Below are positions 29,800 through 39,112 of a stretch of DNA of 64,000 nt, piece after piece; position 1 is the stretch's first letter; every line of letters starts with the position of its first letter. The position numbers and the translations under genes were made by a program. The stretch comes from Prochlorococcus sp. AG-409-J19 (GTDB taxonomy: Bacteria > Cyanobacteriota > Cyanobacteriia > PCC-6307 > Cyanobiaceae): NCBI GenBank assembly GCA_003215635.1, contig QCKC01000006.1:21552-85551 (forward strand). The letters run 5' to 3'. The notes beneath the pieces were generated by a model. The model saw only the letters and a list, made by a program, of their open reading frames with translations. It was not told the origin of the DNA and did not search any database.

Positions 29800-30603
29800 T
29801 TATTTACGACCTCCCACAATTATCGATGGCGAGGCTGAATTGCTTCCTGGCAATGAAGGTACTACTTGAGTCTTTCCATTCCATTTATCGAGAAATAGTT
29901 TAAATAAAACCTGATCATCTAAACTTTTATTTAGAGTCTCATAACGCAAAGCTTCCTGTTCAGCTATTTTGACTTCTGTTTGAGCTCTCAACAACTGTTG
30001 TTCGGCTATTTGCTTTTGTTCTATTGCTGCCCTATATTCTTCTGCTATTTCTAAACCTGTTAAATCTAATCCTCGAACATCTACATAATCAAATTTATCT
30101 AGCTCTTCTGCCACAGTTCTTTCTACAAGCTCGGAAATATCACTCCATTTGCTTGCTATTGTTACAAGTTCATATTGGGAAAAAACAGATTTTAGCGCCT
30201 TCAGAAGAGAAGGTTGAATTATTCTGGGATACACTTCTCTATCGTTATATGCAATAGTGCTATATACGCGGCCTGCTTCACTAGGCCTAACCGCATATTT
30301 GATAGTTGCTGTGGCTTCGATAACCTGCAGATCCTTAGTTAAAGTTGCAAATTTTTCAGGCCTTACTTGAGTTCTTACATCAAAAGGAAAGACTGATTGA
30401 ACAAATGGTATTTTCAAATTTAATCCTGGCCTGCGAGAGCCGCCACTAACTTTGCCCAACGTAGTGACTACCGCGACTTGACCTGCTGGCACAATAAACA
30501 AAGACTGAGTGAGAAGAATTAGTCCGGTAAATGAAAGGACCAGAGCTAAAGATGCTGCTGCTCCAGAATTGTTTGGAGAAATGTTCCTCAAAGGTGAAGT
30601 CAT
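29800..30603 (-). CDS. SPFH-domain protein, prohibitin type
   Basis: 267 residues. An N-terminal membrane anchor (about 14-37, LALVLSFTGLILLTQSLFIV) leads into an SPFH/band 7 domain beginning VPAGQVAVVTTLGKVSGG and PGLNLKIPFVQSV. A long charged helix follows (about 190-235, AIEQKQIAEQQLLRAQTEV). This is the prohibitin layout found in cyanobacteria, where such proteins form large membrane rings thought to protect membrane proteins such as PSII from proteolysis. HflC is the alternative family name. Confidence 0.85.
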   Translation of the reverse strand: MTSPLRNISPNNSGAAASLALVLSFTGLILLTQSLFIVPAGQVAVVTTLGKVSGGSRRPGLNLKIPFVQSVFPFDVRTQVRPEKFATLTKDLQVIEATATIKYAVRPSEAGRVYSTIAYNDREVYPRIIQPSLLKALKSVFSQYELVTIASKWSDISELVERTVAEELDKFDYVDVRGLDLTGLEIAEEYRAAIEQKQIAEQQLLRAQTEVKIAEQEALRYETLNKSLDDQVLFKLFLDKWNGKTQVVPSLPGSNSASPSIIVGGRK

Positions 30604-30793
30604 TAAACAATCTAAAATTATTTTAAATTATAGATTGGATACGAAATTAACGCACACAGAATATAGCTGTATTAGCAATCCAAAACCTAGAGATTAAATA
30701 AATTTTTCGGGAAAGGATTTGGTTATTGTGGTCGAAGTTTCTTGAATTTATATTATAGATAAATATTGACCATGCTTGAAAGAGGATTTCTGA

Positions 30794-31288
30794 TTACCTA
30801 TAATTCTGATACTGCAGAGGAAGCTCAAAATTATCTTCCTCTGACTTTAATAAAGCAATGGCATCTTGAAGATCATCTTTGCTCTTCCCAGAAACTCTAA
30901 GCGTATCTCCTTGAATTGAGGGACTTAGTCTTTTAAGATTATCTCTAATTAATTTACTTAAGGATTTAGCAATCTCTTGACTTAACCCTTTTCTTAGCTG
31001 GACGGTTTGTTTAACTCTGTTTCCTGCAGAAGATTCTGGAGTCTGGAAATCAAATATTTTGAGTGAGAGATTACGTTTAGTAGATTTCTGCCTGATTATA
31101 TCTTGAACTGATTGCAAAGTTAATTCAGAGGCTGTTGTTATAGTTAGGAAGGTCTCATCTACATCGATAAGGGTGTTAGAATCTTTGAGGTCATACCTTT
31201 GCTTTAATTCCCTGCGAACCTGATCCAAAACATTAACAAGCTCTTGCCTATCAAAATCGGAAACGACATCAAAAGAATAGCTTGGCAT
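30794..31288 (-). CDS. yajQ: YajQ/UPF0234 nucleotide-binding protein
   Basis: 164 residues from MPSYSFDVVSDFDRQELVN at 31288; the longer reading to 31330 adds an unrelated hydrophobic stretch. Two ferredoxin-like repeats are typical of the family. Members bind RNA or tRNA weakly, and a Xanthomonas homologue binds c-di-GMP and acts as a transcription co-factor. RVSGKSKDDLQDAIALLKSE near the C-terminus is a family block. It is the last core-type gene before the polysaccharide island. Confidence 0.9.
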   Translation of the reverse strand: MPSYSFDVVSDFDRQELVNVLDQVRRELKQRYDLKDSNTLIDVDETFLTITTASELTLQSVQDIIRQKSTKRNLSLKIFDFQTPESSAGNRVKQTVQLRKGLSQEIAKSLSKLIRDNLKRLSPSIQGDTLRVSGKSKDDLQDAIALLKSEEDNFELPLQYQNYR

Positions 31289-31452
31289 AATAAATAAGCC
31301 TTTAATTAATTTTAGCACAAATAGACACATTAAAGCAGTGGTAATGAGAAATCATTTCTTAAAAAATCAAACAATTAATATTTGGGAAGGTTTGGACAAT
31401 ATCGGTATCAAGAAGTATTATAAATAAGATTAAATCGATGGATTACTAAGAG

Positions 31453-31896
31453 ATGAAAGAAGCTAAGCCAATAGAGTTCAACGAATTCTATAGACAATTG
31501 AAGCTATTTAGGAAAAGCAGAATCAAGGAAGGCTCTGGATTCGATGATCTTTTGGTTAATTACAGAGAGGGAATCAATAGTCAAAGTGTTTTAGAAGATC
31601 TCGGGATGAGATATTGTGTATTCTCTATAGAAGTTACACGAAAGTATACCGGGATAGAAGAATTAGATTACATACTAAAGCTAGACAAAGCCGTATGGGA
31701 TTACCTGGAATATAAGATAAAAGAATCTATTAATGAATATGCAGTAAAGAAAATAATTGCCATCCATGAAAAGGAAGGATTAACGACCTTAATGATGGAG
31801 AAATGGAACTGCAAAGATGAGGAAATAACAGACAATCTAGAAGGGCTAGCCAGATATGTATTTGAAGGTGTAGACGAAATAATTGAAAATAATTAG
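31453..31896 (+). CDS. Hypothetical protein at island edge
   Basis: 147 residues, highly charged, no signal peptide or membrane helix and apparently all-helical. Features are KPIEFNEFYRQLKLFRKSRI, a tyrosine- and glutamate-rich middle, and LTTLMMEKWNCKDEEITDN toward the end. No family recognised. It is the first gene of the non-core region and converges with the sulfotransferase-like gene after about 25 bases. Confidence 0.6.
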   Translation: MKEAKPIEFNEFYRQLKLFRKSRIKEGSGFDDLLVNYREGINSQSVLEDLGMRYCVFSIEVTRKYTGIEELDYILKLDKAVWDYLEYKIKESINEYAVKKIIAIHEKEGLTTLMMEKWNCKDEEITDNLEGLARYVFEGVDEIIENN

Positions 31897-31920
31897 AAAT
31901 TTGATATAAAAAAAATAGCT

Positions 31921-32796
31921 CTAATGGGAATATTGATATATTTTAAACTCGCAATTAAATCTGCTGTTATAAAATTGATTAAAGGATTTCAAGTCAGTTA
32001 CTTTTAGTGCTCTCTTTCCTTGGCTTACATTTTGCTTAGTCTTTATCAAATCAGCGTAAAACTGTTCCGAGATTGTTGAAGAAAGATATTCTCGAGTAAG
32101 CGAAGAAATATTTTGTGAATCGTATATAAATGGCTTGGTAGATTCTATAAATTGGTCTATATCGACTGTAATAGGTTTGTTTATTCTTAACTCTTCTAGT
32201 ATTTGGAATCTATAAGGATACAATAAAGATAAAGTGTGATTCCATGCTGGAACAAGATTCTCATCCTTTAGAATAAGAGAAAAAAAGCCAAATAGATTAT
32301 CTTGTTCATATTTTACATCAAGAATAAAACCTTTTATTGGATCCTGATTAGGACAAAGCTGTGATATTATTGAATAGAATCTGCCCATTTTACTAGTTGG
32401 ATTTAGAGTGTTGATTGCTTCGAGGTTTGAAGAAGTGCAATTATCAGATATAAAATTATTAACGCGTGTTTTGTAGTAATGCATCCAGGAACGTAACAAG
32501 TCAACTGGGTGTCTGGTTGGTAAAATTATTTGAGTATTAAAAAAAAGAATTTCAAGAAGCTTTTTTTGCCTTTCCAGAGCACCTTTTGTTAGAGGTGTTA
32601 TTAAATGAAAAGAATGACCAAAAACAATCCAATTCTTTGAAGTTGGATCTATAACAAGATTGTATGCTTCATTGTTAATGTCATTTATATTAATAGCGGA
32701 GGTAGGTATGAAATTTACCTTGCTTGATTGCAAGGCATTAGATACACTCGTACCCCCACATTTTGGAGTATGCACATAAAATATATTCTGTTTCAT
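31921..32796 (-). CDS. Sulfotransferase-like protein
   Basis: 291 residues. The N-terminus FYVHTPKCGGTSVSNALQSS has the 5'-phosphosulfate-binding loop of PAPS-dependent sulfotransferases (the H-x-P-K-C-G-x-T/S type of the Sulfotransfer_2 group). ILPTRHPVDLLRSWMHYYK matches the 3'-phosphate motif (R-x-P-x-x-x-x-x-S). Proteins of this type sulfate glycans. Its start lies 8 bases downstream of the TPR-glycosyltransferase stop on the same strand, consistent with modification of the same glycan. Substrate is unknown. Confidence 0.7.
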   Translation of the reverse strand: MKQNIFYVHTPKCGGTSVSNALQSSKVNFIPTSAININDINNEAYNLVIDPTSKNWIVFGHSFHLITPLTKGALERQKKLLEILFFNTQIILPTRHPVDLLRSWMHYYKTRVNNFISDNCTSSNLEAINTLNPTSKMGRFYSIISQLCPNQDPIKGFILDVKYEQDNLFGFFSLILKDENLVPAWNHTLSLLYPYRFQILEELRINKPITVDIDQFIESTKPFIYDSQNISSLTREYLSSTISEQFYADLIKTKQNVSQGKRALKVTDLKSFNQFYNSRFNCEFKIYQYSH

Positions 32797-32804
32797 TAGT
32801 CTAA

Positions 32805-34505
32805 TTAAAGGTTTCCTGTAAACTCATAATGGGAGACTTGCAGGGCTAAATATTCAAAGAGGTCTGACCAAGACTCGTATTCGTTAAGGCGAAAAAGTCT
32901 AAAGCTAGGATACCAGAATGATCTATCCCCAACCCTACCCCAACGCCAATCAGGTGATTTGTTTAAAAGAAGCCACGTAGGTTTGGCTAGGGCTCCTGCT
33001 ATGTGTGCAACAACTGTATCCGAAGTTATAATCAAATCACAATGTTGAATAATTACTGCTGTCTGTACAAAGTCAAATGTTTTGTTTATTTGTGACTGAC
33101 AGCTAACAAATTTCGAGAGGAAGTCGCAGTTTTCTAATTGATCAATACCATGCATTTTTTGTAATGATAAAAGCCTTATATCATTATTTCTTATTATATA
33201 CTTAAATAGTGATAAAGGGAAAGACCTACAAGTATTTGTATTCTTTTCAAATCTAGGGTCACTTTGCCAATTAATACCAATGATTGGACGAGTTTCTTTA
33301 GAAAGTATGTTACTCCATTCAACACTGCTATAAGTTGGCTTAAAAGAGTAATTGGGTATTGCGTAGGGAGAAGCTTCGTTAATATTTAAATAATGAGATA
33401 AACTCATAAGAGATATCCATGGCAGCTGGTTGTATTGCCTTGTTGATTCGTTAGATATTGGTGCTTTGTCTATTTGAAGAGCTTCAATCAACCCTAGAAG
33501 TTTAGATTGTACTGAAAACAAAAAATTTAAATTCTGGGCACGTAGATATGGAATATACCTCATGAACTGAATAGTATCACCTAGGCCTTGCTCACTTAAA
33601 ATGAGAAATTTTTCTGATCTCGAGGCCTCTAATAACGTTGATTCTCTAGCTTTAGGAATAAAATGGGGGCGGACAGGATTCTTTTCTAAATAAAATCTAT
33701 ATTGATATCCCTTGAAGCCCTTTTTAAAATTTCCTTTTATAAGATTAGAAATTCCTTTATTATATAAAGCTTCTGGGGAGTCTGGCTTAAATTCTAAGTA
33801 CTTATCATAATAGAATATTGATTCTTCTATTCTCCCTGTATTGCGAAGCACATTTCCTAAATTAAAATAGGAATTAATGTGATTAGGAAAAAGCCTTATG
33901 GTTAGCTTCAAAAATTCTAATGACTTTTCATACCGTCCAATAGAGGAAAGAGCAATGGCGTAATTATTTAAAGCGTCAGGGAAATTTCTATTAAGCCTAA
34001 GAGTGGATTCGTAATAAATAATAGCTTTTTCGTAAAACTTAAGTTGAGAATACAAATTAGCAAGATTATAGTGGTATAAATAATTTGTAGATTCAATGGC
34101 TATTGCTTGAATATAAAAGGTAATTGCTTTTTCTAATTGTCCAATATCTTTTAATGTATTGGCCAAATTAAAATAGGCTATATCGTACGATGGAAATTTA
34201 AGGATTGTTTTTTTAAACCAATTGAGAGCCTTGGAATGTTGGTCTAATTTACGGTAACAGATTCCAATATCATTATAGACCTTGGGATTATTTATACCAG
34301 TATCTATATACTGCTTAAGCACTAATAATGCATCATGATACCGTGAATTAGATAAGTATAAGCTCGCGAGTTCTAAAAGAATACTAGGATTTGAATCGCC
34401 TGATTTAGACTTTCGAATGAGATAGTCTCGAGTTTTTAAGTATTTCTCATTTTTTTCTGCAAAGTTTTGAAAATACTCTTTATTCATAATGCAAGTTTTA
34501 TACAA
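32805..34505 (-). CDS. TPR protein with C-terminal GT-B (family 9-like) glycosyltransferase domain
   Basis: 566 residues. Residues about 35-270 hold six or seven tetratricopeptide repeats (for example AYFNLANTLKDIGQLEKAI and YNKGISNLIKGNFKKGFKGY). From about 300 the sequence resembles the GT9/heptosyltransferase-type nucleotide-binding half: ILSEQGLGDTIQFMRYIPYL, then IGINWQSDP, and DLIITSDTVVAHIAGALAKPTWLLL near the C-terminus. TPR-plus-GT proteins of this kind are common in marine bacterial surface loci. Acceptor and donor are unknown; nearby heptose genes make a heptosyl donor possible. Confidence 0.8.
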   Translation of the reverse strand: MYKTCIMNKEYFQNFAEKNEKYLKTRDYLIRKSKSGDSNPSILLELASLYLSNSRYHDALLVLKQYIDTGINNPKVYNDIGICYRKLDQHSKALNWFKKTILKFPSYDIAYFNLANTLKDIGQLEKAITFYIQAIAIESTNYLYHYNLANLYSQLKFYEKAIIYYESTLRLNRNFPDALNNYAIALSSIGRYEKSLEFLKLTIRLFPNHINSYFNLGNVLRNTGRIEESIFYYDKYLEFKPDSPEALYNKGISNLIKGNFKKGFKGYQYRFYLEKNPVRPHFIPKARESTLLEASRSEKFLILSEQGLGDTIQFMRYIPYLRAQNLNFLFSVQSKLLGLIEALQIDKAPISNESTRQYNQLPWISLMSLSHYLNINEASPYAIPNYSFKPTYSSVEWSNILSKETRPIIGINWQSDPRFEKNTNTCRSFPLSLFKYIIRNNDIRLLSLQKMHGIDQLENCDFLSKFVSCQSQINKTFDFVQTAVIIQHCDLIITSDTVVAHIAGALAKPTWLLLNKSPDWRWGRVGDRSFWYPSFRLFRLNEYESWSDLFEYLALQVSHYEFTGNL

Positions 34506-34614
34506 TGGGTTTACAAGAAAAGTAGTTTAATATCGAAAATAAATGATGTAAGTTCTATATTCATTAGAGAGTAGGGTGTATGATGTATCAATATATTCAA
34601 TTAGAAAGTAATTC

Positions 34615-35214
34615 TTAATTCTGTTGAGCCATAGTTGATTCTACTATATCACAGATAATATGTCCTAATAATATATGTATTTCTTGAATCCTTGCTGTAT
34701 TTGAAGAAGGGACAACAAATTTATGCCTAACAAGATTTGAAGCTTCACCGCCTGATTTTCCTAAGAATCCTATTGTGAGCATTCCCATTGAATTAGCAAC
34801 TTCAAGGGCTTTGAGAATATTTCTACTATTACCTGATGTTGTTATACAAATTAAAACGTCCTTGGAAGTTGCCAAAGCTTGTAATTGGCGTGAAAAGATA
34901 TTTTCAAAAGAGTAATCATTAGAAATGCTAGTCAATATTGAAGTGTCTGTTGTTAAAGCTATTGATTTAATAGGATTTCGCTCTCTCTCAAATTTACCTA
35001 CCATCTCCGCTGCAAGGTGTTGAGAATCAGCCGCACTGCCTCCGTTACCGCACCAAAAGATAGTTCCTCCGTTTGACACCGCTTGTATCAATAATCTAGA
35101 GATGTTTTGGATAGGTAGTTCTTGACAATCGATTAATTCTTCAATTAAATTGCGATGTTCAATTAAGTGAGATTTGATAATTGAGGAAAGATTAGTTGTT
35201 TGCTCGTTATCCAA
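34615..35214 (-). CDS. gmhA: Sedoheptulose-7-phosphate isomerase
   Basis: 199 residues, SIS fold. It converts sedoheptulose 7-phosphate to D-glycero-D-manno-heptose 7-phosphate, the first step of nucleotide-heptose synthesis. Key blocks are WCGNGGSAADSQHLAAEMVG with the zinc His and catalytic residues, ITTSGNSRNILKALE for phosphate binding, and IQEIHILLGHIICDIVE near the end. DnaA-associated DiaA is the only close alternative, and the presence of gmhB, hddA and hddC nearby decides for GmhA. It is separated from the main heptose operon by three SDR genes. Confidence 0.93.
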   Translation of the reverse strand: MDNEQTTNLSSIIKSHLIEHRNLIEELIDCQELPIQNISRLLIQAVSNGGTIFWCGNGGSAADSQHLAAEMVGKFERERNPIKSIALTTDTSILTSISNDYSFENIFSRQLQALATSKDVLICITTSGNSRNILKALEVANSMGMLTIGFLGKSGGEASNLVRHKFVVPSSNTARIQEIHILLGHIICDIVESTMAQQN

Positions 35215-35392
35215 AGTCCTGAGGGTAAAGAATCTAGGGAGGTTTTATGCTTTAAAAAAATAAAACGAAATAATTACGCTGCGATTTAAATATACACTTT
35301 TATGGAAATTCGTTCAATATTCAATTGACATGATTGAGAATTATTAATATAAATTAAAGATTACAATTAAGTTAGCAAAAAAAAAAATTGAT

Positions 35393-36349
35393 TTAGTGTT
35401 GAAGAGTTTTTAAATTTTGATTTAGCCATTCAAAGGTTTTTTTCAATCCCACATCGAGATTAATTTCTGACTTCCAATTAATTTCTTTAAATGCTTTCTG
35501 ACAATTCAATGATAAAGCCGTTGGGATATCTGGCTTAGTAAGATCATTATGCAATGAAAGATCCTTACCACTAAGAGAAATTGCCTTCTCTACAAGTTGG
35601 TTAACTGACACTGAATGACCTGATCCGCAGTTGTATAGCGAGAAGATACTATTTTGATTTAAAAAAACGAGCTCTATAAACCTAACCAGATCATCTACGT
35701 AAATAAAATCCCTTCTCGCTTTACCAGAACCCCACACATTGATCACACTGCCTGGTTCAGCATTTAAAACCTTCCTAACAGTGGCTCCTAAAACATGACT
35801 TTTAATCAAATCAAATTTATCATGAGGACCATAAACATTAGAATGCCTTATTACAGTAGTTTTTAATCCATGATTGGAATAGAACCTACACATTTGTTCT
35901 ATATATAACTTGGTATTTCCTACTCCAAAATAATTTGGATGAATAGGATTCGATGGATCCCAATCTGACTCACTTTGATTTTCCTTTGATTGCAACATAA
36001 CTGTACAACTTGGGAATACAAAATGTTTAACCTTTGCCTCAAAACATTCTCTTAAGAGATATGAATTTAAGACGGCATTATCTGTCACATGAATATACGG
36101 GGTTTTAACGATATCCATCGATCCTGAGGTTGTAGCTGCAAATTGAAGAAGAAGGTCGGTCTCCTTAAGATAATTAGATAAAGAGTGCGGTTTCCTTAAA
36201 TCCGCTCTAATCCATTGAACATTACGAGAATTTATATTCATTGGTTCAGAATTAAAGTAAACTGCTATAACTTCATTGTTAAATTGACTAAAATAGTTTA
36301 CAAGATTTTTACCAATAAAGCCTGTTGCTCCACATATAATTATTTTCAT
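35393..36349 (-). CDS. NAD-dependent sugar epimerase/dehydratase (extended SDR)
   Basis: 318 residues. Rossmann motif GATGFIGKNL at the start, then FPSCTVML where the catalytic Ser lies and SNVYGPHDKFD with RRDFIYVDDLVRF. The active-site segment reads NYFGVGNTKLYIEQM; aligned by its Lys, the usual Tyr of Y-x-x-x-K is Val, with a Tyr three residues earlier. It overlaps the upstream SDR gene by 4 bases (ATGA), so the pair is translationally coupled. Likely role: epimerisation or 4-keto reduction of a nucleotide sugar. Substrate unknown. Confidence 0.8.
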   Translation of the reverse strand: MKIIICGATGFIGKNLVNYFSQFNNEVIAVYFNSEPMNINSRNVQWIRADLRKPHSLSNYLKETDLLLQFAATTSGSMDIVKTPYIHVTDNAVLNSYLLRECFEAKVKHFVFPSCTVMLQSKENQSESDWDPSNPIHPNYFGVGNTKLYIEQMCRFYSNHGLKTTVIRHSNVYGPHDKFDLIKSHVLGATVRKVLNAEPGSVINVWGSGKARRDFIYVDDLVRFIELVFLNQNSIFSLYNCGSGHSVSVNQLVEKAISLSGKDLSLHNDLTKPDIPTALSLNCQKAFKEINWKSEINLDVGLKKTFEWLNQNLKTLQH

Positions 36350-37332
36350 AAGTCGATTTCTTTGAAAGAATTATATCTATTGTAGCCTTTGTGGCCGGTT
36401 TCTATAAACCAATCTATTGTATCTTGAATACCTGTTAAAAGATTAATTTTAGGTTTCCATCCATAAGAACTAATTCTTGAAACATCCATTAATCTCTTAT
36501 TATCTCCTGATGCTCCTTCTTGGGTAAATTTATAAGGGTGATTTCCAAAGGATTGAGAAATTATCTTGACAAGTTTTTCTATATTTGTAGGCTCTCCTGA
36601 AGATACATTTAAAGGCTTTGTAATTGAATTATCCAGAGCAAATTGCATGGCTGAGGCAACATCAGAAGCATGTATGAAGTCTCTAACAGGTTTACCATCA
36701 CCCCAAACAAGAAGAGGAGACTCCTTTTGATATGTCCTTGCAATAAGAGATGGTATTACCATTCCAGTATCTGGATCAAAGTTATCATATCTTCCGTAAA
36801 CATTGCCTGGCCTGATGATTGAATATACAGGGCCCGAATCTTTATATTGCTTTTGATATGCAGCCGCTTGTAGTTCTCCCATTCGCTTAGCCCAGCCTGC
36901 AAATCGATCATGCTCTGAAGGAAATGTTTCCCATACATCGTCTTCCTTAAATACTTCAGCAGGTTGATAAACACCAATGGAACTTGTGTATAGGTATTTC
37001 TGAACAGAATTTCTTCTTGCCGCTTCCATCATATTAACGTTAAACGTAATGGTAGGTACAAAGAAATCAGCGGGCTGGTCTCTACACATCTTGGGGGAGC
37101 CTTTTACTCCAGCAAGATGATATACATGATCTATATTCTTTGAAACACTTAGACAGTTTGTGAAGTCCCTCAAATCAAGATGTTTAAATTCTGCATTTGG
37201 ATTACAGAGTTCCGGGCCGTCCAATGATGCAACAACAACCTCGTCTCCAAGGGCTAACAGGAGTTCCACGAGATAACGTCCGATCATACCTGTGCCACCA
37301 GTTACCAAAGATCTAGTCACTAAGAATTTCAA
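36346..37332 (-). CDS. NAD-dependent sugar epimerase/dehydratase (extended SDR)
   Basis: 328 residues. GGTGMIGRYLVELLLALG binds NAD(P). YTSSIGVYQPAEVF carries the catalytic Ser, and RPGNVYGRYDNFDPD and VRDFIHASDVASAM are typical of nucleotide-sugar SDRs. The segment RFAGWAKRMGELQ has Ala where Y-x-x-x-K expects Tyr, with Phe one residue before. It is the upstream member of a coupled pair with the gene ending at 35393. It is divergent from the fucose-synthase-like gene, with 145 bases between starts. Confidence 0.8.
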   Translation of the reverse strand: MKFLVTRSLVTGGTGMIGRYLVELLLALGDEVVVASLDGPELCNPNAEFKHLDLRDFTNCLSVSKNIDHVYHLAGVKGSPKMCRDQPADFFVPTITFNVNMMEAARRNSVQKYLYTSSIGVYQPAEVFKEDDVWETFPSEHDRFAGWAKRMGELQAAAYQKQYKDSGPVYSIIRPGNVYGRYDNFDPDTGMVIPSLIARTYQKESPLLVWGDGKPVRDFIHASDVASAMQFALDNSITKPLNVSSGEPTNIEKLVKIISQSFGNHPYKFTQEGASGDNKRLMDVSRISSYGWKPKINLLTGIQDTIDWFIETGHKGYNRYNSFKEIDL

Positions 37333-37476
37333 TATCTGATCTAATTATACTTGCAATCAGTATTTCGAGTATTTCTTATACTTCAAGGGTTGTTAGTTTT
37401 TGAAAATGATTAATAACAAAATAAAAGTTTGTAGGATTAGAAAACATGGTAAAATTTTCCTAAATCAGAATCTAAA

Positions 37477-38457
37477 TTGGAGAAACTAATCAAAAAAACA
37501 GATAAAATATTTGTTGCTGGTCATATGGGACTAGCCGGTAGTGCAATAAAAAACAAACTAAATAGTAAAGGCTATGGTATTGATACAATCGGAGAATTAC
37601 AAACTGCCAGTAGAGAGGAGCTAGACCTAAGAAATAGGAACGAAGTGGATAAATGGGTGATGAATAACAAGCCAGATGTAGTAATTATAGCAGCGGCATC
37701 TGTTGGGGGAATACAAGCGAATTATTCAATGCCTGCCAAATTTATATTAGATAATCTGAAGATTGCCACTAATCTAATTGAATCTTCTTGGGAGAATGGT
37801 GTAAGAAGGTTATGCTACCTAGGTAGCAGTTGTATGTACCCTAAGGACTGTAAACAACCTATAAAGCCTGAATATCTGCTGACTGGGAGTTTAGAAGAAA
37901 CAAATGAAGCTTATGCGTTGGCGAAAATATCTGGATTAAAAATCTGCGAATACTTGTATAAACAATATGGATTTGATGCTTTTACTGTTATCCCAAACAA
38001 TATGTACGGGATAGGAGATGACTATGGAACCAAAACCAGTCACGTGATTGGATCCTTAATAAGAAAATTTGCAGAGGCAAAAGAGTCCGGGAGTGATGAT
38101 GTTATTTGCTGGGGTACAGGTACACCTACAAGGGATTTTTTGAATAGCCATGACATGGCTGAAGCTGTTGTTCATTGTTTGGAATATTGGTCACCAGAAG
38201 GCATAAGGCATATAAATATAGGATCAGGAACAGAGATTAGCATAAGAGAACTAGCTAAATTAATCGCTAAAAAGTTAAATTACAATGGTAAGATAAGGTG
38301 GGATACTTCAAGACCTGATGGGATGCAGAGAAAATTACTTTGTACAGCTGAAATCAATAAATTAGGTTGGGATGCAAAGATTGATATTGAAAGTGGAATT
38401 GAAACATCAATTCATGACTATTACACATCAAAAAATCAATCAACTCTAATTAACTAG
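37477..38457 (+). CDS. GDP-L-fucose-synthase-like epimerase/reductase
   Basis: 326 residues from a TTG at 37477; no ATG lies upstream in frame before a stop, and the first conserved residues follow at once. Motifs are VAGHMGLAGSAI (NADPH), LGSSCMYPKDC (catalytic Ser and the Cys of GDP-fucose synthases), NEAYALAKISGLKICE (Y-x-x-x-K) and NNMYGIGDDYG. This family 3,5-epimerises and 4-reduces GDP-4-keto-6-deoxymannose; Campylobacter relatives act on the GDP-heptose equivalents. It converges on gmhB with a 4-base overlap of stops, and a heptose substrate is plausible here. Confidence 0.82.
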   Translation: MEKLIKKTDKIFVAGHMGLAGSAIKNKLNSKGYGIDTIGELQTASREELDLRNRNEVDKWVMNNKPDVVIIAAASVGGIQANYSMPAKFILDNLKIATNLIESSWENGVRRLCYLGSSCMYPKDCKQPIKPEYLLTGSLEETNEAYALAKISGLKICEYLYKQYGFDAFTVIPNNMYGIGDDYGTKTSHVIGSLIRKFAEAKESGSDDVICWGTGTPTRDFLNSHDMAEAVVHCLEYWSPEGIRHINIGSGTEISIRELAKLIAKKLNYNGKIRWDTSRPDGMQRKLLCTAEINKLGWDAKIDIESGIETSIHDYYTSKNQSTLIN

Positions 38458-39110
38458 AGAAATGTGGAGAATAGATCAGGAATATCTCTAATTGAATCAT
38501 AGTAGTCTACATTTATATTATTAAGGCATGCCCAGGCATGCACATGTTTGCAATTGAGAATTCCATGGCCTGTCTTAACGTGAATTAACCTCTTAATACT
38601 AGAGTTTAATCCTGCTTGCAAGTCTGTTAGTTTATCTCCGATTAGAAGGGATTTAAGGGGTTGCTCAATAAGCAATTTAGATAAGGAATAAGTTATCATT
38701 CCTGTCAAAGGTTTCCTCCAGTCTGAGCATATATCCTCTGTGTCATTTGGATGATGGCCTGAAGCAAGAATTAAATCAGGAATATTAGTTATGGTCAATT
38801 TATTAAGATAATAATCGGTAACCATTTGATAATCATACCAATTATAATAACCCCTTCCTATACCACTTTGATTTGTAATGATAACCTTGGCAAAATTAGC
38901 GTTCGTAGCAAGTTCTAAAAGCCTATTAGCACCTTTTAGCATATAGACTTCAGATGGAGAAGAAAGGTATCCAGGATCCTCTAGGAGAACACCGTCCCTA
39001 TCTAAAAAGAGGATTCCAGAAAAGGAATTCTTAATTGTCAAAGAATTACTGAGTATATTTATCTTGTTAGTGTTATTAGTTGAAGATTGGTAATTTTCTA
39101 ACAAGGTCAT
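38454..39110 (-). CDS. gmhB: D-glycero-D-manno-heptose 1,7-bisphosphate 7-phosphatase (HAD)
   Basis: 218 residues. HAD phosphatase with nucleophile motif LFLDRDGVLLED at about 33-44, IITNQSGIGRGYY, and LIGDKLTDLQAGLN with the C-terminal Asp. An N-terminal extension of about 30 residues is not in the family norm. The zinc loop usual in GmhB (C-P-H-H-P then C-x-C-R-K-P) is here ASGHHP and CSDWRKP, so at least two of the Cys ligands are missing. Last gene of the heptose operon, 2 bases after hddA. It removes the 7-phosphate before nucleotidylation. Confidence 0.85.
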   Translation of the reverse strand: MTLLENYQSSTNNTNKINILSNSLTIKNSFSGILFLDRDGVLLEDPGYLSSPSEVYMLKGANRLLELATNANFAKVIITNQSGIGRGYYNWYDYQMVTDYYLNKLTITNIPDLILASGHHPNDTEDICSDWRKPLTGMITYSLSKLLIEQPLKSLLIGDKLTDLQAGLNSSIKRLIHVKTGHGILNCKHVHAWACLNNINVDYYDSIRDIPDLFSTFL

Positions 39111-39112
39111 AA

